From contig JAGVRJ010000014.1 of assembly GCA_019059635.1 (NCBI GenBank), positions 620,001 to 684,000 of the forward strand: DNA of 64,000 nt. The letters run 5' to 3'. This document shows positions 13,101 to 26,003 of this stretch, in pieces. The notes beneath the pieces are model-generated. The model did not search any database, was not told the origin of the DNA, and saw only the letters and a program-made list of their open reading frames with translations. Numbering within the stretch: position 1 is the stretch's first letter; every line of letters begins with the position of its first letter. Origin of the DNA: Proales similis (lineage: Eukaryota > Rotifera > Eurotatoria > Ploima > Proalidae). The translations under genes were made by a program, and so were the position numbers.

Positions 13101-16100
13101 TTTGAGTCTTTTGTGCCAAAAAAAATTGTGTTTCATCTAAGGCAATAGCAAATATGACATTTATCACCAAAACATTTGGTTTTTTGTGGGTCAATGTACT
13201 ACGAAAAATGGTTATACTCGCTTGACGCAGTTATTAGAAGCTTAACCGTACGATATTTTCCTTACTTTGAGGGTTAGGGTTTGAGTCTTTTATGCCAAAA
13301 AAAATTGTGTTTCATCTAAGGAATGCAGAAATATGATTTTTATCAATTTAACATTTTGTTTTGGATGCCGATGTTCTACAAAAAATGGTTTTTCTCGCTT
13401 AACGGAGTTAATAGAAGCTTTACCGAACCATATTTTCCTTACTTTGAGGGTTAGGGTTTGAGTCTTTTATGCCAAAAAAAATTGTGTTTCATCTAAGGCA
13501 ATAGAAAATATGACATTTATCACCAAAACATTTGGTTTTTTGTGGGTCAATGTACTACGAAAAATGGTTATACTCGCTTAACGCAGTTATTAGAAGCTTA
13601 ACCGTACGATATTTTCCATACTTTGAGGGTTAGGGTTTGAGTCTTTTATGGCAAAAAAAATTGTGTTTCATCTAAGGAATGCAGAAATATGATTTTTATC
13701 ACTTTAACATTTTGTTTTGGATGCCGATGTTCTACAAAAAATGGTTTTTCTCGCTTTACGGAGTTAATAGAAGCTTTACCGATACATTATTTCCTTATGT
13801 GTTAGGGTAAGGGTTTGATTCATTTATTCCCAAAGAAATTGTGTTCCTTCCAAGGAATGCAGAAATATGATTCTTATCACCTAAACATTTAGTTTTGGAT
13901 GCCGTAGATCTACAAATAATGTTTATTCTCGCTAAACGGGGTTAGTAGAAGCTTTACCGAACCATATTTTCCTTACTTTGAGGGTTAGGGTTTGAGTCTT
14001 TTGTGCCAAAATAAAATGTGTTTCATCTAAGGAATGCAGAAATATGATTTTTATCACTTAAACATTTAGTTTTGGATGCCGTAGATCTACAAATAATGTT
14101 TATTCTCGCTAAACGGGGTTAGTAGAAGCTTTACCGAACCATATTTTCCTTACTTTGAGGGTTAGGGTTTGAGTCTTTTGTGCCAAAAAAAATTGTGTTC
14201 CATCTAAGGAATGCAGAAATATGATTTTTATTACTTTAACATTTAGTTTTGGATGCCGATGTTCTACAAAAAATGGTTATTCTCGCTTAACGGAGTTAAT
14301 AGAAGCTTAACCGTACGATATTTTCCTTAGTTTGATGGTTAGGGTTTGATTCATTTATTCCCAAAGAAATTGTGTTCCTTCCGAGGAATGCAGAAATATG
14401 ATTTTTATCACTTAAACATTAAGTTTTGGATGCCGATGTTCTACAAAAAATGGTTATTCTCGCTAAACGGGGTTAAAAGAAGCTTTACCGAACCATATTT
14501 TCCTTTCTTTGAGGGTTAGGGTTTGAGTCTTTTATGCCAAAAAAAATTGTGTTTCATCTAAGGCAATAGCAAATATGACATTTATCACTTTAACAGTTAG
14601 TTTTGGATGCCGATGTTCTACAAAAAATGGTTTTTCTCGCTTAACGGAGTTAATAGAAGCTTTACCGATACATTATTTCCTTATGTGTTAGGGTAAGGGT
14701 TTGATTCATTTATTCCCAAAGAAATTGTGTTCCTTCCAAGGAATGCAGAAATATGATTCTTATCACCTAAACATTTAGTTTTGGATGCCGTAGTTCTACA
14801 AAAAATGTTTATTCCTGCTAAACGGGGTTAATACAAGCTTTACCGAACCATATTTTCCTTACTTTGAGGGTAAGGGTTTGAGTCTTTTGTGCTAAAATAA
14901 AATGTGTTTCATCTAAGGAATGCAGAAATATGATTTTTATTACTTTAACATTTAGTTTTGGATGCCGATGTTTTACAAAAAATGGTTATTCTCGCTAAAC
15001 GGGGTTAAAAGAAGCTTTACCGAACCATATTTTCCTTACTTTGAGGGTTAGGGTTTGAGTCTTTTATGCCAAAAAAAATTGTGTTTCATCTAAGGAATGC
15101 AGAAATATGATTTTTATCACTTAAACATTTAGTTTTGGATGCCGATGTTTTACAAAAAATGGTTTTTCTCGCTTAACGGAGTTAATAGAAGCTTTACCGA
15201 ACCATATTTTCCTTACTTTGAGGGTTAGGGTTTGAGTCTTTTATGCCAAAAAAAATTGTGTTTCATCTAAGGCAAAACAAATATGACATTTATCACCAAA
15301 ACATTTGGTTTTTTGTGGGTCAATGTACTACGAAAAACGGTTATACTCGCTTAACGCAGTTATTAGAAGCTTAACCGTACGATATTTTCCTTACTTTGAG
15401 GGTTAAGATTTGAGTCTTTTGTGCCAAAAAAAATTGTGTTCCTTCCAAAGAATGCTGAAATATGATTCTTATCACCTAAACATTTAGTTTTGGATTCCGT
15501 AGTTCTACAAAAAATGTTTATTCTCGCTTAACGGAGTTAATAGAAGCTTTACCGATACATTAATTCATTAAGTGTTAGGGTAAGAGTTTGATTCATTTAT
15601 TCCCAAAGAAATTGTGTTTCTTCCAAGGAATGCAGAAATATGATTTTTATCACTTTAACATTTAGTTTTGGATGCCGATGTTCTACCAAAAATGTTTATT
15701 CTCGCTAAACGGGGTTAATACAAGCTTTACCGAACCATATTTTCCTTACTTTGAGGGTAAGGGTTTGAGTCTTTTGTGCTAAAATAAAATGTGTTTCATC
15801 TAAGGAATGCAGAAATATGATTTTTATTACTTTAACATTTAGTTTTGGATGCCGATGTTTTACAAAAAATGGTTATTCTCGCTAAACGGGGTTAAAAGAA
15901 GCTTTACCGAACCATATTTTCCTTACTTTGAGGGTTAGGGTTTGAGTCTTTTATGCCAAAAAAAATTGTGTTTCATCTAAGGAATGCAGAAATATGATTT
16001 TTATCACTTAAACATTTAGTTTTGGATGCCGATGTTTTACAAAAAATGGTTTTTCTCGCTTAACGGAGTTAATAGAAGCTTTACCGAACCATATTTTCCT

Positions 16101-19100
16101 TACTTTGAGGGTTAGGGTTTGAGTCTTTTATGCCAAAAAAAATTGTGTTTCATCTAAGGCAAAACAAATATGACATTTATCACCAAAACATTTGGTTTTT
16201 TGTGGGTCAATGTACTACGAAAAACGGTTATACTCGCTTAACGCAGTTATTAGAAGCTTAACCGTACGATATTTTCCTTACTTTGAGGGTTAGGGTTTGA
16301 GTCTTTTATGGCAAAAAAAATTGTGTTCCTTCCGAGGAATGCAGAAATATGATTTTTATCACTTAAACATTAAGTTTTGGATGCCGATGTTCTACAAAAA
16401 ATGGTTATTCTCGCTTAACGGAGTTAATAGAAGCTTAACCGTACGATATTTTCCTTAGTTTGATGGTTAGGGTTTGAGTCTTTTATGCCAAAAAAAATTG
16501 TGTTTCATCTAAGGCAATAGCAAATATGACATTTATCACTTTAACAGTTAGTTTTGGATGCCGATGTTCTACAAAAAATGGTTTTTCTGGCTTAACGGAG
16601 TTAATAGAAGCTTTACCGATACATTATTTCCTTATGTGTTAGGGTAAGGGTTTGATTCATTTATTCCCAAAGAAATTGTGTTCCTTCCAAGGAATGCAGA
16701 AATATGATTCTTATCACCTAAACATTTAGTTTTGGATGCCGTAGTTCTACAAAAAATGTTTATTCCTGCTAAACGGGGTTAATACAAGCTTTACCGAACC
16801 ATATTTTCCTTACTTTGAGGGTAAGGGTTTGAGTCTTTTGTGCTAAAATAAAATGTGTTTCATTTAAGGAATGCAGAAATATGATTTTTATTACTTTAAC
16901 ATTTAGTTTTGGATGCCGATGTTTTACAAAAAATGGTTATTCTCGCTAAACGGGGTTAAAAGAAGCTTTACCGAACCATATTTTCCTTACTTTGAGGGTT
17001 AGGGTTTGAGTCTTTTATGCCAAAAAAAATTGTGTTTCATCTAAGGAATGCAGAAATATGATTTTTATCACTTAAACATTTAGTTTTGGATGCCGATGTT
17101 TTACAAAAAATGGTTTTTCTCGCTTAACGGAGTTAATAGAAGCTTTACCGAACCATATTTTCCTTACTTTGAGGGTTAGGGTTTGAGTCTTTTATGCCAA
17201 AAAAAATTGTGTTTCATCTAAGGCAAAACAAATATGACATTTATCACCAAAACATTTGGTTTTTTGTGGGTCAATGTACTACGAAAAACGGTTATACTCG
17301 CTTAACGCAGTTATTAGAAGCTTAACCGTACGATATTTTCCTTACTTTGAGGGTTAGGGTTTGAGTCTTTTATGGCAAAAAAAATTGTGTTTCATCTAAG
17401 GAATGCAGAAATATGATTTTTATCACTTTAACATTTTGTTTTGGATGCCGTAGATCTACAAAAAATGTTTATTCTCGCTAAACGGGGTTAGTAGAAGTTT
17501 TACCGAACCATATTTTCCTTGGTTTGAGGGTTAGGGTTTGAGTCACTTATTCCAAAAGAAATTGTGTTCCTTCCAAGGAATGCAGAAATATGATTCTTAT
17601 CACCTAAACATTTAGTTTTGGATGCCGTAGATCTACAAAAAATGTTTATTCTCGCTAAACGGAGTCAATAGAAGTTTTACTGAACCATATTTTCCTTGGT
17701 TTGAGGGTTAGGGTTTGAGTCACTTATTCCAAAAGAAATTGTGTTCCTTCCAAGGAATGCAGAAATATGATTCTTATCACCTAAACATTTAGTTTTGGAT
17801 GCCGTAGATCTACAAAAAATGTTAATTCTCGCTAAACGGGGTTAATAGAAGCTTTACCGAACCATATTTTCCTTACTTTGAGGGTTAGGGTTTGAGTCAC
17901 TTATTCCAAAAGAAATTGTGTTCCTTCCAAGGAATGCAGAAATATGATTCTTATCACCTAAACATTTAGTTTTGTGTGCCGTGGTTTTACAAAAAATGGT
18001 TATTCTCGCTTAACGGAGTTAATAGAAGCTTTACTGAACAATAATTTCCTTTTGTATTAGGGTTAGGGTTTGAGTCATTTATTCCAAAAGAAATTGTGTT
18101 CCTTCCAAGGAATGCAGAAATATGATTTTTATCACTTTAACATTTAGTTTTGTGTGCCGTGGTTTTTACAAAAAATGGTTATACTCGCTTAACGGAGTCA
18201 ATAGAAGATTTACTGAACCATATTTTCCTTGGTTTGAGGGTTAGGGTTTGAGTCATTTATTCCAAAAGAAATTGTGTTCCTTCCAAGGAATGCATAAATA
18301 TGATTTTTATTACCTTAACATTTAGTTTTTGATGCCGATGTTCTACCAAAAATGTTTATTCTCGCTAAACGGGGTTAATAGAAGCTTTACCGAACCATAA
18401 TTTCCTTTTGTATTAGGGTTAGGGTTTAAGTCATTTATTCCAAAAGAAATTGTCTTTCTTCTGAGGAATGCACAAATATGATTTCAATCACTCTTACTTT
18501 AGTTTTAAGTGCGAATGTACCACAAAAGATGGTGATTCTCGCTAAACGGGGTTAAAACAGGCTTTACCGAACCATAATTTCCTTTTGTATAAGGGTTAGG
18601 GTTTAAGTGATTTATTCCAAAAGAAATTGTCTTTCTTCTGAGGAATGCACAAATATGATTAAAATCACTCTTACTTTAGTTTTAAGTGCGAATGTACCAC
18701 AAAAGATGGTGATTCTCGCTAAACGGGGTTAAAAGAGGCTTTACCGAACCATATTTTCCTTTCTTTGAGGGTTAGGGTTTGAGTCTTTTGTGCCAAAATA
18801 AAATGTGTTTCATATAAGGAATGCAGAAATATGATTTTTATCACTTTAACATTTAGTTTTGGATGCCGATGTTCTACAAAAAATGGTTTTTCTCGCTTAA
18901 CGGAGTCAATAGAAGATTTACTGAACCATATTTTCCTTGGTTTGAGGGTTAGGGTTTGAGTCATTTATTCCAAAAGAAATTGTGTTCCTTCCAAGGAATG
19001 CAGAAATATGATTCTTATCACCTAAACATTTAGTTTTGTGTGCCGTGGTTTTACAAAAAATGGTTATTCTCGCTTAACGGAGTTAATAGAAGCTTTACTG

Positions 19101-22100
19101 AACAATAATTTCCTTTTGTATTAGGGTTAGGGTTTGAGTCATTTATTCCAAAAGAAATTGTGTTCCTTCCAAGGAATGCAGAAATATGATTTTTATCTTT
19201 TTGACATTTAGTTTTGTGTGCCGTGGTTTTTACAAAAAATGGTTATACTCGCTTAACGGAGTCAATAGAAGATTTACTGAACCATATTTTCCTTGGTTTG
19301 TGGGTTAGGGTTTGAGTCATTTATTCCAAAAGAAATTGTGTTCCTTCCAAGGAATGCAGAAATATGTTTCTTATCACCTGAACATTTAGTTTTGTGTGCC
19401 GTGGTTTTACAAAAAATGGTTATTCTCGCTAAACGGGGTTAATAGAAGCTTTACCGAACCATAATTTCCTTTTGTATTAGGGTTAGGGTTTAAGTCATTT
19501 ATTCCAAAAGAAATTGTCTTTCTTCTGAGGAATGCACAAATATTATTTTAATCACTCTTACTTTAGTTTTAAGTGCGAATGTACCACAAAAGATGGTGAT
19601 TCTCGCTAAACGGGGTTTAAAGAGGCTTTACCGAACCATATTTTCCTTTCTTTGAGGGTTAGGGTTTTAGTCTTTTATGCCAAAAAAAATTGTGTTGCAT
19701 CTAAGGAATGCAGAAATATGATTTTTATCGCTTTAACATTTAGTTTTGTGTGCCGTGGTTTTTACAAAAAATGGTTATACTCGCTTAACGGAGTCAATAG
19801 AAGATTTACTGAACCATATTTTCCTTGGTTTGTGGGTTAGGGTTTGAGTCATTTATTCCAAAAGAAATTGTGTTCCTTCCAAGAAATGCAGAAATATGAT
19901 TCTTATCACCTGAACATTTAGTTTTGTGTGCCGTGGTTTTACAAAAAATGGTTATTCTCGCTTAACGGAGTTAATAGAAGCTTTACTGAACAATAATTTC
20001 CTTTTGTATTAGGGTTAGGGTTTGAGTCATTTATTCCAAAAGAAATTGTGTTCCTTCCAAGGAATGCAGAAATATGATTTTTATCACCTTAACATTTAGT
20101 TTTTGATGCCGTGGTTTTACAAAAAATGGTCATACTCGCTTAACGGAGTTAATAGAAGCTTTACCGAACCATTATTTCCTTTTGTATTAGGGTTAGGGTT
20201 TAAGTCATTTATTCCAAAAGAAATTGTCTTTCTTCTGAGGAATGCACAAATATGATTTCAATCACTCTTACTTTAGTTTTAAGTGCGAATGTACCACAAA
20301 AGATGGTGATTCTCGCTAAACGGGGTTAAAAGAGGCTTTACCGAACCATATTTTCCTTTCTTTGAGGGTTAGGGTTTGAGTCTTTTATGCCAAAAAAAAT
20401 TGTGTTGCATCTAAGGAATGCAGAAATATGATTTTTATCGCTTTAACATTTAGTTTTGTGTGCCGTGGTTTTTACAAAAAATGGTTATACTCGCTTAACG
20501 GAGTCAATAGAAGATTTACTGAACCATATTTTCCTTGGTTTGTGGGTTAGGGTTTGAGTCATTTATTCCAAAAGAAATTGTGTTCCTTCCAAGAAATGCA
20601 GAAATATGATTCTTATCACCTGAACATTTAGTTTTGTGTGCCGTGGTTTTACAAAAAATGGTTATTCTCGCTTAACGGAGTTAATAGAAGCTTCACAGAA
20701 CCATAATTTCCTTGGTTTGAGGGTTAGGGTTTGAGTCATTTATTCCAAAAGAAATTGTGTACATTCCAATGAATGCACAAATATGATTCTTTTCACCTAA
20801 ACATTTAGTTTTGGATGCCGTGGTTTTACAAAAAATGGTTATTCTCGCCTAACGGAGTTAATAGAAGTTTTATTAAACAATATTTACTTTAGTTTGAGGT
20901 TTAGGGTTTGAATCATTTATTCCAAAAGAAATTGTGTTAGTTCTAAGGAATGCGGAAAGATGAATCTTATCACCTTAACATTTAGTTTTGGATGCCGATG
21001 TTCTACAAAAAATGGTTATTTTCGCTTAACGGAGTTAATAGAAGCTTTACTGAACAATATTTTCCTTGGTTTGAGGGTTAGGGTTAGAATCATTTATTCC
21101 AAAAGAAATTGTGTACCTTCCAAGGAATGCAGAAATATGATTCTTATCACCTTAATATTTAGTTTTGGATGCCGATGTTCTATAAAAAATGGTAATTCTC
21201 GCCTAACGGAGTTAATAGAAGTTTTATTAAACAATATTTTCTTTAGTTTGAGGGTATGGGTTTGTTCCAATCATTTATTCCAAAAGAAATTGTGTACCTT
21301 CCAAGGAATGCAGAAATATGATTTTTATCACCTAAACATTTAGTTTTGGATGCCGTGGTTTTACAAAAAATGGTTATTCTCGCCCAAGGGAGTTAATAGA
21401 AGCTTCACAGAACCATAATTTCCTTGGTTTGAGGGTTAGGGTTTGAGTCATTTATTCCAAAAGAAATTGTGTACATTCCAATGAATGCAGAAATATGATT
21501 CTTTTCACCTAAACATTTAGTTTTGGATGCCGTGGTTTTACAAAAAATGGTTTTTCTCGCTTAACGTAGTTAATAGAAGCTTTACTGAACAATAATTTCC
21601 TTTAGTATTAGGGTTAGGGTTGGAGTGATTTATTCCAAAAGAAATTGTGTACCTTCCAAGGAATGCAGAAATATGATTCTTATCACCTTAACATTTAGTT
21701 TTGGATGCCGATGTTCTATAAAAAATGGTAATTCTCGCCTAACGGAGTTAATAGAAGTTTTATTAAACAATATTTTCTTTAGTTTGAGGGTTAGGGTTTG
21801 AATCATTTATTCCAAAAGAAATTGTGTTTGTTCTAAGGAATGCAGAAATATGATTTTTATCACTAAAACATTTAGTTTTTTGTGCTCATGTTCTATAAAA
21901 AATGGTTATTCTCGCCTAACGGAGTTAATAGAAGTTTTACTAAACAATATTTTCTTTAGTTTGAGGTTTAGGGTTTGAATCATTTATTCCAAAAGAAATT
22001 GTGTTCCTTCCAAGGAATGCAGAAATATGATTCTTATCACCTTAACATTTAGTTTTGGATGCCGATGTTTTACAAAAAATGGTTATTCTCGCCTAACGGA

Positions 22101-24640
22101 GTTAATAGAAGTTTTATTAAACAATATTTTCTTTAGTTTGAGGGTTAGGGTTTGAATCATTTATTCCAAAAGAAATTGTGTTTGTTCTAAGGAATGCAGA
22201 AATATGATTTTTATCACTAAAACATTTAGTTTTTTGTGCTCATGTTCTATAAAAAATGGTTATTCTCGCCTAACGGAGTTAATAGAAGTTTTACTAAACA
22301 ATATTTTCTTTAGTTTGAGGGTATGGGTTTGTTCCAATCATTTATTCCAAAAGAAATTGTGTTCCTTCCAAGGAATGCAGAAATATGATTCTTATCACCT
22401 TAACATTTAGTTTTGGATGCCGATGTTTTATAAAAAATGGTAATTCTGGCCTAACGGAGTTAATAGAAGTTTTACTAAACAATATTTACTTAAGTTTGAG
22501 GGTTATGGTTAGAATCATTTATTCCAAAAGAAATTGTGTTTGTTCTAAGGAATGCAGAAATATGATTTTTATCACTAAAACATTTAGTTTTTTGTGCTCA
22601 TGTTCTATAAAAAATGGTTATTCTCGCCTAACGGAGTTAATAGAAGCTTTACCGAACAATATTTTCTTTAGTTTGAGGGTATGGGTTTGTTCCAATCATT
22701 TATTCCAAAAGAAATTGTGTTCCTTCCAAGGAATGCAGAAATATGATTCTTATCACCTTAACATTTAGTTTTGGATGCCGATGTTCTATAAAAAATGGTA
22801 ATTCTCGCCTAACGGAGTTAATAGAAGTTTTATTAAACAATATTTTCTTTAGTTTGAGGGTTAGGGTTTGAATCATTTATTCCAAAAGAAATTGTGTTTG
22901 TTCTAAGGAATGCAGAAATATGATTTTTATCACTAAAACATTTAGTTTTTTGTGCTCATGTTCTATAAAAAATGGTTATTCTCGCCTAACGGAGTTAATA
23001 GAAGTTTTACTAAACAATATTTTCTTTAGTTTGAGGGTATGGGTTTGTTCCAATCATTTATTCCAAAAGAAATTGTGTTCCTTCCAAGGAATGCCGAAAT
23101 ATGATTCTTATCACCTTAACATTTAGTTTTGGATGCCGATGTTTTATAAAAAATGGTAATTCTGGCCTAACGGAGTTAATAGAAGTTTTATTAAACAATA
23201 TTTACTTTAGTTTGAGGTTTAGGGTTTGAATCATTTATTCCAAAAGAAATTGTGTTAGTTCTAAGGAATGCGGAAATCTGATTCTTTTCACCTAAACATT
23301 TAGTTTTGGATGCCGATGTTTTATAAAAAATGGTAATTCTGGCCTAACGGAGTTAATAGAAGTTTTACTAAACAATATTTACTTAAGTTTGAGGGTTAGG
23401 GTTAGAATCATTTATTCCAAAAGAAATTGTGTACATTCCAATGAATGCAGAAATATGATTCTTTTCACCTAAACATTTAGTTTTGGATGCCGTGGTTTTA
23501 CAAAAAATGGTTTTTCTCGCTTAACGTAGTTAATAGAAGCTTTACTGAACAATAATTTCCTTTAGTATTAGGGTTAGGGTTTGAGTCATTTATTCCAAAA
23601 GAAATTGTGTACATTCCAATGAATGCAGAAATATGATTCTTTTCACCTAAACATTTAGTTTTGGATGCCGTGGTTTTACAAAAAATGGTTATTCTCGCCT
23701 AACGGAGTTAATAGAAGCTTCACAGAACCATAATTTCCTTGGTTTGAGGGTTAGGGTTTGAATCATTTATTCCAAAAGAAATTGTGTTAGTTCTAAGGAA
23801 TGCGGAAATCTGATTCTTTTCACCTAAACATTTAGTTTTGGATGCCGATGTTCTATAAAAAATGGTAATTCTCGCCTAACGGAGTTAATAGAAGCTTTAC
23901 CGAACAATATTTTCCTTGGTTTGAGGGTTAGGGTTAGAATCATTTATTCCAAAAGAAATTGTGTTCCTTCCAAGCAATGCAGAAATATGATTTTTATCAC
24001 TAAAACATTTAGTTTTGTGTGCTGATGTTCTATAAAAAATGGTTATTCTCGCCTAACGGAGTTAATAGAAGCTTTACCGAACAATATTTTCCTTGGTTTG
24101 AGGGTAAGGGTTTGTTCCAATCATTTATTCCAAAAGAAATTGTGTTTGTTCTAAGGAATGCATAAATATGATTTTTATCACTAAAACATTTAGTTTTGTG
24201 TGCCGTGGTTCTACAAAAAATTGTTATTCCCGCCTAACGGGGTTAATAGAAGTTTTACTGAACAATATTTTCTTTAGTTTGAGGGTTAGGGTTTGAATCA
24301 TTTATTCCAAAAGAAATTGTGTACCTTCCAAGAAATGCAGAAATATGATTCTTATCACCTTAACATTTAGTTTTGGATGGCGTGGTTTTACAAAAAATTG
24401 TTAATCTCGCCTAACGAAGTTAATAGAAGTTTTACTGAACCATATTTCCTTTAGTGTAACGGTTAGGGTTTGAGTCATTTATTCCAAAAGAAATTGTGTT
24501 CCTTCCAAGGAATGTAGAAATATGATTTTAATCACTCTAACATAACGTAATATGCAAAGATAATAATTCCTGTATGACAGAGTTTATTCAAGGTTTTACC
24601 GAATAATATCTACTCTAGCTTTAAAGTAAGATTTTATCAA
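10136..24640 (+). repeat. Satellite DNA array, ~177-bp monomer, ~80 copies
   Basis: Head-to-tail copies start with a partial unit near 10,136 and fade out after about 24,560. Successive TTAGGG cores at 10,261, 10,438, 10,617, 10,792 and 10,969 are 175-179 bp apart. Each monomer has the same order of landmarks: a GGGTTAGGGTTTGAGTC box, an A-rich AAATTGTGTT segment, AATGCAGAAATATGA, TTTAGTTTTGGATGCC, a CTCGC(T/C)(T/A)AACGG box and an AGAAGCTTTACCGAACC box, usually with a HindIII site. Monomers up to about 17.4 kb mostly carry CTTTTATGCC; those from about 17.5 kb carry ATTTATTCCAAAAG. Small open frames inside are translations of the repeat and not genes. The length class and tandem order resemble centromeric or pericentromeric satellites; that role is inference. 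Confidence 0.97.
12414..17340 (+). repeat. Recently amplified multi-monomer blocks inside the satellite
   Basis: A diagnostic monomer variant reading GTGCTAAAATAAAATG recurs at 12,414, 12,936, 14,889, 15,776 and 16,840. The roughly 500 bp following the copies at 14,889, 15,776 and 16,840 look almost identical by eye, spanning three different monomer types in the same order. Spacings are about 890, 1,060 and 1,950 bp, close to 5, 6 and 11 monomers. This indicates block duplication (higher-order structure) in the array core, not simple monomer-by-monomer spread. Confidence 0.75.
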
Positions 24641-24959
24641 CCTAAAATAGTCGTGAATCTTCGGATTCCGAATATGATTAAAAACTTTTTTCTATTTTTA
24701 GAATTGGCCATTTATGCAACATTCGAGTTTATCAAACATTAACTTTAAACACTGGCTTTTTTTTCGAATCTTGTTTGCAGATTTTATCAAATATAAATTT
24801 ATATTTTGAATGTTTCTCAAAAACAACTTATTTTTTGTTTAGTTATTTTTGTATTTTTTTTATTGAGGTTGAGTCCGATGTTTACAATTTGTTTCTTTTA
24901 TTTTCGAGATTATTATGATTGTATGTCTAATTTTTTATATATTAATGAATAACGAAGGC

Positions 24960-25335
24960 TTATTTTTTCTTGTATTTTTTCGTTATTATTCTTTTTTTAA
25001 GCGCTAGTAGCTTTTCTTCAGAAAGTGGTTGTTGTCTCTGTGTGTTATACTGTTGTGCTATACTATCCGGATCTAGTTTTATTATTACCCGTTTAGATTG
25101 CCTCTTCGTGATATTTTCTTGACACATTGCTATCTTTTTCGCGAAACCCTTTTTGTGATTATGAAAAACGTAAATTAAACATTTTTGATTTTACATTGAT
25201 TTGGCTTTCGAGCTTTCTTATTCGTTTCCATATCATCTCATGGTCTTTTCTCAGTTCTTCTGCTCCTGTAGTTAGCTTTGAAATAATCGCCTCTGTTTCC
25301 TGGAAGTTTTTATTGATCGAATAATTTTTACCCAT
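24960..25335 (-). CDS. Small basic coiled-coil protein with myristoylation-like start, copy 2
   Basis: Two exons, 25335-25195 and 25148-24960, separated by a 46-bp GT-AG intron give 109 aa. Without the intron the frame stops early. With it, the C-terminal half (KRVIIKLDPDSIAQQYN) matches the neighbouring copy (CTVRIERLNPDVIAKYA), which is why I trust the splice. The first ATG gives MGKNYS, fitting the M-G-x-x-x-S/T N-myristoylation pattern. The middle is a short heptad-like region (EELRKDHEMIWKRIRKLES) and the tail is strongly basic (KKRIITKKYKKK). I do not recognise the family. The gene lies directly right of the satellite and is a tandem duplicate of the next gene. Confidence 0.65.
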
Positions 25336-25664
25336 TTCTATCAATAATTAAATTATTAAAGTCTGCCTTTGAACTTTAAGATTATCTTTATCTATATTTT
25401 TAGTCAATTGAATTGAATAGATGTACGATATTGACTGGTTTATCAAATCATTTTTCATAAGCTTTCTACATACCAAACTACAAAACTATCCTTACTAAAT
25501 AACCGTTTTGATCTATGGAATTTACAATATCACAAAATGAAATTACAATATTTAATAAAGTTTATTTGGTAAACTAAATTAATAAATTATATTTTATAAT
25601 ATTTATAAAAATGTTATTATATTCGCGTCGAATTATATGAAAAAACCTTATTCGGGAACAGAAT

Positions 25665-25994
25665 TTAATTAAACTTTGTTTTTTTAAGCTTTTTATTTTT
25701 TTTTTTGCTTTGTTCAGCTTGTTCACTTAGTTTTCTTTTATAAGCATATTTTGCTATAACATCCGGATTGAGGCGTTCTATCCTCACCGTGCATCTTTTA
25801 AGCCTTATTGTGTTTACTTGATTTTCAATTAAATTTTTATCCATTTGTTTTTTGTAAATTTCAATTTTGTTTTCAAGCTCCTGTATTTTTTTTTTTAATT
25901 CTACATTATCCTGACTTAGTTCCTCAAATGTTTTGTTTAAGGAAGCATGGCTCGGTTTTGATTGCTCCAATGGTGTTGTTTGATTGTTTCCCAT
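25665..25994 (-). CDS. Small basic coiled-coil protein with myristoylation-like start, copy 1
   Basis: A single exon encodes 109 aa from the ATG that gives MGNNQT (a second in-frame ATG two codons upstream, at 26000, is also possible). It is the paralogue of the copy at 24,960-25,335: same length, same start context (TTGAT-RAAATGGG in both), EELSQDNVELKKKIQELENK coiled coil, the IERLNPDVIAKYA block and a Lys-rich C-terminus (KKKNKKLKKTK). Both copies meet the N-myristoylation pattern (Gly2, Ser/Thr6). Membrane targeting is therefore possible but inferred, since the basic tail could equally bind nucleic acid. No known family was recognised. Confidence 0.6.
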   Translation of the reverse strand: MGNNQTTPLEQSKPSHASLNKTFEELSQDNVELKKKIQELENKIEIYKKQMDKNLIENQVNTIRLKRCTVRIERLNPDVIAKYAYKRKLSEQAEQSKKKNKKLKKTKFN

Positions 25995-26003
25995 TTTCAT
26001 CAA

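Noticed and set aside
18719-23126. Several 60-127 codon open frames inside the satellite
   Set aside because: They are translations of the repeat monomer, recur with it, and differ between copies only by satellite variation. No start context, splice pattern or domain supports a gene.
10136-24640. Satellite as a true internal telomere or a CRISPR-like array
   Set aside because: TTAGGG occurs once or in a short run per 177-bp unit, not as continuous telomeric repeats, and there are no unique spacers between repeats.
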